Source of the DNA: Compostibacter hankyongensis
GTDB taxonomy: Bacteria; Bacteroidota; Bacteroidia; Chitinophagales; Chitinophagaceae
NCBI RefSeq assembly: GCF_039541075.1
Contig: NZ_BAABFN010000001.1
Span: 682,001-746,000, forward strand
DNA length: 64,000 bases
Reading direction: 5' to 3'
Below are positions 59,795-64,000 of this stretch, in pieces; positions within the stretch are counted from its first letter, which is position 1, and each line of letters starts with the position of its first letter. The translations under genes and the position numbers were made by a program. The notes under the pieces were generated by a model that worked only from the letters and a program-made list of their open reading frames with translations, made no database searches and had not been told where the DNA came from.

Positions 59795-60578
59795 TCGACT
59801 TGCCGGAATAGCCTTTCATGATGCCGCGGGCCGATTCCCGGATAAAGGTAAGTATCTCATCGCGTTCATCGGAAACAGGGATGTCCGCCTCGATGATGTT
59901 CAGCGCTTTGGAAATGCTGTAGCCGCGTACGTAGAGGATACGGTAGATATCGAGGATATGGTTGATCTTATCCAGCGAAAACCCTCTTCGCTTCAATCCG
60001 ATGGAATTGACCCCCACATAGGAAAGCGGCTCCCGGGCCGCTTTTACATAGGGAGGAATATCCTTGCGGACCAGCGATCCCCCGGTGACAAAGGCATGGG
60101 CGCCGATCTTGCAGAACTGGTGTACGGCTACCATGCCGGCCAGCACCACGTAATTGCCGACCGTAATATGTCCTGCCAGGGTGGTGTTGTTGGAAAAAAT
60201 ACAGTTGTCGCCCACCTCGCAGTCGTGCGCGATATGGCAATAGGCCTGTATCAGGCAGTTTTTGCCGACCACCGTGTTGCCTTTGGCGCGCGTGCCGCGG
60301 TTGATGGTTACAAATTCACGGATAGTGGTATTGTCGCCGATCTCGGCAGTGGATTCCTCTCCGGCAAATTTCAGGTCCTGGGGTATGGCGGAGATCACGG
60401 CTCCTGGAAATACCCGGCAATTTTTACCGATGCGTGCGCCTTCCATGATCGTGACGTTGGAGCCGATCCAGGTGCCTTCGCCGATCTCCACATTTTTATG
60501 GATCACGCTAAAGGGGTCGATCTTTACATTGGGGGCCAGCCGGGCATCGGGATGTATATAAGTCAGCGGGTGGATCAT
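59778..60578 (-). CDS. lpxA: UDP-N-acetylglucosamine acyltransferase
   Basis: 266 residues. First step of lipid A synthesis: transfers an (R)-3-hydroxyacyl chain from ACP to UDP-GlcNAc. Left-handed beta-helix of hexapeptide repeats ('HPDARLAPNVKIDPFSVIHK', 'EGTWIGSNVTIMEGARIGKN'). The catalytic His is in 'LIQAYCHIAHDCEVGDNCIF', and the C-terminal helical domain has 'NSIGLKRRGF'. Normal length. Part of the HD-lpxD-lpxC/fabZ-lpxA operon. Confidence 0.95.
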   Translation of the reverse strand: MIHPLTYIHPDARLAPNVKIDPFSVIHKNVEIGEGTWIGSNVTIMEGARIGKNCRVFPGAVISAIPQDLKFAGEESTAEIGDNTTIREFVTINRGTRAKGNTVVGKNCLIQAYCHIAHDCEVGDNCIFSNNTTLAGHITVGNYVVLAGMVAVHQFCKIGAHAFVTGGSLVRKDIPPYVKAAREPLSYVGVNSIGLKRRGFSLDKINHILDIYRILYVRGYSISKALNIIEADIPVSDERDEILTFIRESARGIMKGYSGKSNDDIA

Positions 60579-60585
60579 GTGCGCT

Positions 60586-61998
60586 TTATCTGTAGTCTTT
60601 TTTTACAAGCTGGGCCACAAGATCGGCCTCCGTACAGACCTTATTGCCTACGAAAACAGTGCCACGCATTTCACAGATGCCGCGTCTGATCGGGTTCAGC
60701 AATTCCATTTTCAGGATCATGGTATCGCCGGGCAGTACTTTGTGCTTGAATTTACAATTATCGATTTTCAGAAAATAAGTATCGTAATTCTCGGGATCCT
60801 GGTAAGTGTTCAGCGCCAGGATGCCGCCGGCCTGGGCCAGCGCTTCCACCTGAAGCACGCCGGGCATCACCGGGTTGCCGGGAAAATGCCCCTGGAAGAA
60901 GTTTTCATTGAACGTCACGTTTTTGATGCCCACCACATGAGTGTCGGACAGTTCGATGATCTTATCCACCAGCAGGAAAGGGAATCGGTGGGGTAGCGTT
61001 TTTTCGATATGACGTATATCAAAAATGGCCGGCTGGTTAGGATCGTAAACCGGCACATTCCGGATATGCCTGTTCTTTTTGATATACTGCTTGATCTTCC
61101 GGGCAAATTCCACATTCGAGGAATGGCCCGGGCGGTTGGCAATGATATGCGCCTTGATGGGATAGCCGATCAGCGCCAGGTCGCCCACCACGTCGAGTAA
61201 TTTGTGACGGGCCGGCTCATTGGGGAAGCGAAGCTGGATATTGTTCAGGATGCCTTCGCTTTTGACGGATATCTTTTCCCGTTTGAAGGCCCGCGCCAGC
61301 CTTTCCAGCTGCTCATCGCTCACCACACGGTCCACCACCACGATGGCGTTGTTCAGATCGCCTCCTTTGATCAGGTTGTTGTCCAGCAGATATTCCAGCT
61401 CGTGGAAGAAGCAAAAGGTGCGACAGGGCGCTATTTCCTTTTTAAAGCTGCGGATATGCTTCAGCGCGGCATGTTGGGTGCCCAGCACCGGTGAGTTAAA
61501 ATCGATAAGGGTGGTGATCTTGTAATCCATGGACGGCAACGCCACCATCTCCACTTTTTTTGTTTCGTCGTAATGGTAGATATTGCTGTCAATGGAATAA
61601 TATATCTTTTTGGCGTCCTGCTCGTGTACTCCGGCTTCTTCAATGGCGGTGATAAAAGGCTGGGAGCTGCCGTCCATGATCGGCACCTCGGGCCCGTTCA
61701 GCTCGATCAGCACATTGTCGATACCCATGCCGACCAGGGCGGCCAGCAGGTGCTCTACCGTGCTGATGCGGGCGCCGCGGTGCTCCAGCGTAGTACCCCT
61801 GGAGGTATCCACCACATAATCCACATCGGCCTTTACGATCGGCTGATCGGGCAGGTCGATGCGTTGGAATTTTATGCCGAAGCCCGGTGTTGCCGGTTTC
61901 AGGGTCATGTCGACCTGATGACCGGTATGTAAACCGACTCCTGAAACAGTAACCGGCCCTTTCAGCGTCTGCTGATAGTACATTTCCTGATTTCCCAT
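60586..61998 (-). CDS. lpxC/fabZ: Bifunctional LpxC deacetylase / FabZ dehydratase
   Basis: 470 residues. Residues about 1-310 are LpxC, the Zn-dependent UDP-3-O-acyl-GlcNAc deacetylase that commits to lipid A: 'VGLHTGHQVDMTL', Zn ligand His83 in 'STVEHLLAAL', later ligands in 'RHKLLDVVGDLALIG', and 'RPGHSSN'. Residues about 320-470 are FabZ, 3-hydroxyacyl-ACP dehydratase: 'LPHRFPFLLVDKI', 'HFPGNPVMPGVLQVEALAQ'. The fusion is characteristic of Bacteroidota. Cytoplasmic. Confidence 0.96.
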   Translation of the reverse strand: MGNQEMYYQQTLKGPVTVSGVGLHTGHQVDMTLKPATPGFGIKFQRIDLPDQPIVKADVDYVVDTSRGTTLEHRGARISTVEHLLAALVGMGIDNVLIELNGPEVPIMDGSSQPFITAIEEAGVHEQDAKKIYYSIDSNIYHYDETKKVEMVALPSMDYKITTLIDFNSPVLGTQHAALKHIRSFKKEIAPCRTFCFFHELEYLLDNNLIKGGDLNNAIVVVDRVVSDEQLERLARAFKREKISVKSEGILNNIQLRFPNEPARHKLLDVVGDLALIGYPIKAHIIANRPGHSSNVEFARKIKQYIKKNRHIRNVPVYDPNQPAIFDIRHIEKTLPHRFPFLLVDKIIELSDTHVVGIKNVTFNENFFQGHFPGNPVMPGVLQVEALAQAGGILALNTYQDPENYDTYFLKIDNCKFKHKVLPGDTMILKMELLNPIRRGICEMRGTVFVGNKVCTEADLVAQLVKKDYR

Positions 61999-62009
61999 AA
62001 GCGTCGAGG

Positions 62010-63071
62010 TTAAAGCCGTTCTTTTTCAGCCATGAACTGCCGGACTAAAGCTTCAAGTTCCTTGATCCGGCGGTCTAATTCGGGCAAATTTCGAAAAATT
62101 GCCTGACTTTTCAGCGAACTTTTATAATCAAAGGCGGGAGTGCCGTTGAGCGCGGCGTTCTGTTCGTTGACGGATTTGGATATCCCGCTTTGCGCGTTGA
62201 TGCGTGTGCCGTCGGCAATCTGGATATGACCGACCATGCCCACCTGACCGCCCACCACGCAGTTGCGTCCTATCTTGGTGCTGCCTGAAACGCCCGTCTG
62301 TGCAGCGATGACGGTGTTTTCCCCGATCTCCACATTGTGCGCTATCTGGATCAGGTTATCCAGCTTTACCCCCTTCCGGATGATGGTAGAGCCCATCGTG
62401 GCCCGGTCGATAGTCGTGTTGGCGCCGATCTCCACATCATCTTCGAGGATGACATTGCCGATCTGGGGCACTTTTTTATAATTCCCGTCCGCCTGGGGCG
62501 CAAATCCGAAGCCGTCGCTGCCGATGACGCTGCCGGCGTGGATCACCACCCGGTGGCCGACGAGGCAGTCGTGGTACACCTTCACCCCGGCATAGAATAT
62601 GGCATCGTCGTTTACTACCACGTTGTCTCCGAGATAGGTGCCGGGATATATCTTTACGTTGTTCCCGATGATGACGTTTTCGCCGATATAGGAGAAGGCG
62701 CCGATATAAACATCCTCGCCCAGAATGGCGGAGGTGGAAATATAGGAGGGTTGCTGGATGCCTTTTTTCAATCCCTTCTGCCGGCTGAGAATATAATTGT
62801 ATTTCTCCATCAGCAGGGCAAATCCGCTGTAGGCATCCGCTACCCGGATCAGCGTAGGTTTTACCGGCCGTTCCACCTGCAGGTTTTCATTGATAATCAG
62901 GATGCTGGCCTGTGTGGAGTAGAGATGTTCCTCGTATTTAGGGTTGGCGATAAAGCTGAGGGCGCCCTCGCCGGCTTCTTCTATCTTGGCGATATTGCTG
63001 ACCCGTACGTCGGGGTCGCCTTCCACTTTACCATTGACGATGGTGGCTATTTGCAGTGCGCTGAATTGCAT
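62010..63071 (-). CDS. lpxD: UDP-3-O-acylglucosamine N-acyltransferase
   Basis: 353 residues. Third step of lipid A synthesis: N-acylation of UDP-3-O-acyl-glucosamine. N-terminal uridine-binding domain ('ATIVNGKVEGDPDVRVSNIA') followed by hexapeptide beta-helix ('GENVIIGNNVKIYPGTYLGD', 'IGANTTIDRATMGSTIIRKG') with catalytic His in 'LIQIAHNVEIGENTVIAAQT', and a short C-terminal coiled helix. Length is normal. Confidence 0.95.
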   Translation of the reverse strand: MQFSALQIATIVNGKVEGDPDVRVSNIAKIEEAGEGALSFIANPKYEEHLYSTQASILIINENLQVERPVKPTLIRVADAYSGFALLMEKYNYILSRQKGLKKGIQQPSYISTSAILGEDVYIGAFSYIGENVIIGNNVKIYPGTYLGDNVVVNDDAIFYAGVKVYHDCLVGHRVVIHAGSVIGSDGFGFAPQADGNYKKVPQIGNVILEDDVEIGANTTIDRATMGSTIIRKGVKLDNLIQIAHNVEIGENTVIAAQTGVSGSTKIGRNCVVGGQVGMVGHIQIADGTRINAQSGISKSVNEQNAALNGTPAFDYKSSLKSQAIFRNLPELDRRIKELEALVRQFMAEKERL

Positions 63072-63144
63072 GTTATACGTTTAATTGACCCGCATTTCCG
63101 GGTGCCCGCCGGGGAAACCGGCGCTTCCCTTTGAGGTACCGCAA

Positions 63145-64000
63145 TTATCGGTCCTCTATTTTGGGGTAACAAATGTAGAATTTTTTTATGGGTATAGCGA
63201 GCGTATTATTAATAAGGGCGTTGTCCACCGACGATATATCCCGTACCTGCCCGGTTTTAAAAAAAATGTTAATTTCTTCGTTGCTGATGTCGTAGGTGCG
63301 GTTGGCCGCCACTCCGGTAAAAACGAAATAGTCCATCTCTTCGGGGGGCAGCTGCAGGGTTTTGCTGAGTTCCGTGCGAAGCCGGGCTACCCGTTCTTCG
63401 GAAAAAGGCTCGAGGCTCAGCTCCACGCGGAAGAGGTTCCTGTTGATCAGGCCGCTGCAAAGCGCAGACAGGACCCGGTCCGGGTGCCCGGCCCAGACCT
63501 TTATGGCGGAGAGGATATCATAGTCGTCCAGCAGGCAGAACTGCTGCAGGCAGCCGGGTTGTTCGGCGAAGGAGGACCGGTCCACCCGCTGCTGCATAAA
63601 AAAGCGGAGTGCCGGAGTGCCGAACAGCGCTTCCCCCTCCAGAGACAGCCTCCGGGCGCGGCGCAGGATGTTGACCAGCATGTTTTCCGCACTCAGCACG
63701 GTTTTGTGGAGATATACCTGCCAGTACATGAGGCGGCGGGCGATGATGAACTTCTCGATGGAATGGATGCCCTTTTCTTCCACCATCAGCTCGCCCTGCT
63801 GTACCGTCAGCATTTTGATAATGCGGTCGTAGCTGATTACTCCTTCGTGAACGCCGGTATAGAAGCTGTCGCGGTTCAGGTAGTCCATCCGGTCCACATC
63901 CAGCTGGCTGGACACCAGCTGATGGAGAAATCTTTTTTCATATTCCCCGTTGAAGATGCGCAGGGCAAGGTCCAGCGCTCCCCCGGACCCGCTGTTCAGC
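63145..64000 (-). CDS. HD-domain phosphohydrolase, partial (N-terminus outside window)
   Basis: About 284 C-terminal residues; the gene runs past base 64000. 'SSQLDVDRMDYLNRDSFYTG' is the conserved continuation of HD proteins of the dGTPase/SamHD1-like group (the HD motif itself would lie upstream). The C-terminal half is variable, ending 'AIPIKKFYICYPKIEDR'. The family acts on nucleotides; the substrate is not known. Upstream of lpxD on the same strand (73 nt gap), a common Bacteroidota arrangement. Confidence 0.85.
   Translation of the reverse strand, partial: LNSGSGGALDLALRIFNGEYEKRFLHQLVSSQLDVDRMDYLNRDSFYTGVHEGVISYDRIIKMLTVQQGELMVEEKGIHSIEKFIIARRLMYWQVYLHKTVLSAENMLVNILRRARRLSLEGEALFGTPALRFFMQQRVDRSSFAEQPGCLQQFCLLDDYDILSAIKVWAGHPDRVLSALCSGLINRNLFRVELSLEPFSEERVARLRTELSKTLQLPPEEMDYFVFTGVAANRTYDISNEEINIFFKTGQVRDISSVDNALINNTLAIPIKKFYICYPKIEDR

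Noticed and set aside
1..64000. CRISPR arrays, insertion sequences, rRNA genes, prophage genes
   Set aside because: No regularly spaced repeats, no transposase or integrase motifs, no rRNA sequence and no phage structural genes were recognised.

Overview
The window looks like a chromosomal segment of a Bacteroidota bacterium, most likely order Chitinophagales / family Chitinophagaceae. The evidence is a SusC/SusD pair with a DUF3823 lipoprotein, a fused LpxC/FabZ, the ftsX-DUF3098-uppP cluster, DUF2975/HTH genes, 'TTTG-N19-21-TAnnTTTG' promoters and almost no Shine-Dalgarno sequences. Coding density is high and GC is moderate. No genus can be assigned from the sequence alone. No transposase, phage gene or CRISPR array was seen.

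Region 1 (1-16872) is a polysaccharide utilisation locus for mannose-containing glycans. One leftward operon encodes a long class I mannose-6-phosphate isomerase homologue, a GH92 alpha-mannosidase and an MFS sugar porter (cut by the window edge). A GntR/HutC regulator is divergent from it. A leftward sulfatase lies back to back with a rightward operon: SusC, SusD, DUF3823 lipoprotein and GH38 alpha-mannosidase. A 20-bp near-palindrome recurs at three promoter regions (5142, 7654, 7906), and two copies overlap exact Bacteroidota -7 boxes. The simplest reading is one GntR regulon: glycan binding and import by SusCD, trimming by GH38/GH92 and sulfatase, mannose uptake by the porter, and isomerisation in the cytoplasm.

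Region 2 (about 16900-22375) is accessory and mostly AT-rich: MazEF, a VOC protein, HipBA, a small membrane protein, the C-terminal remnant of a second VOC gene, a secreted YCII-SnoaL fusion and an AraC regulator. It ends at tRNA-Arg(CCU) with its own terminator.

Region 3 (22500-31170) is leftward except for one beta-barrel gene: acyl-CoA ligase with an odd linker, 2TM protein, secreted TPR protein, DUF1015, SerC, a Zn-phospholipase C/S1-P1-like protein and DUF502. Region 4 (31650-39310) holds a TetR-TolC-MFP-RND efflux operon, then nicotinamidase and a Pro/Ser-rich lipoprotein.

Region 5 (39700-55500) is mainly housekeeping: DctA-type symporter, LeuS, FtsX-DUF3098-UppP, alanine dehydrogenase, TsaE and RecQ. 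It also has two small secreted proteins, a TPR histidine kinase with LuxR response regulator, and a HerA-like DUF853 ATPase. Region 6 (55600-58940) has three tandem DUF2975 membrane proteins plus a small Cro/CI HTH regulator, a GroES-like protein and an MBL-fold hydrolase. Region 7 (59177-64000) is the lipid A operon read leftward: HD-domain protein, LpxD, LpxC/FabZ, LpxA and a lone ABC ATPase.
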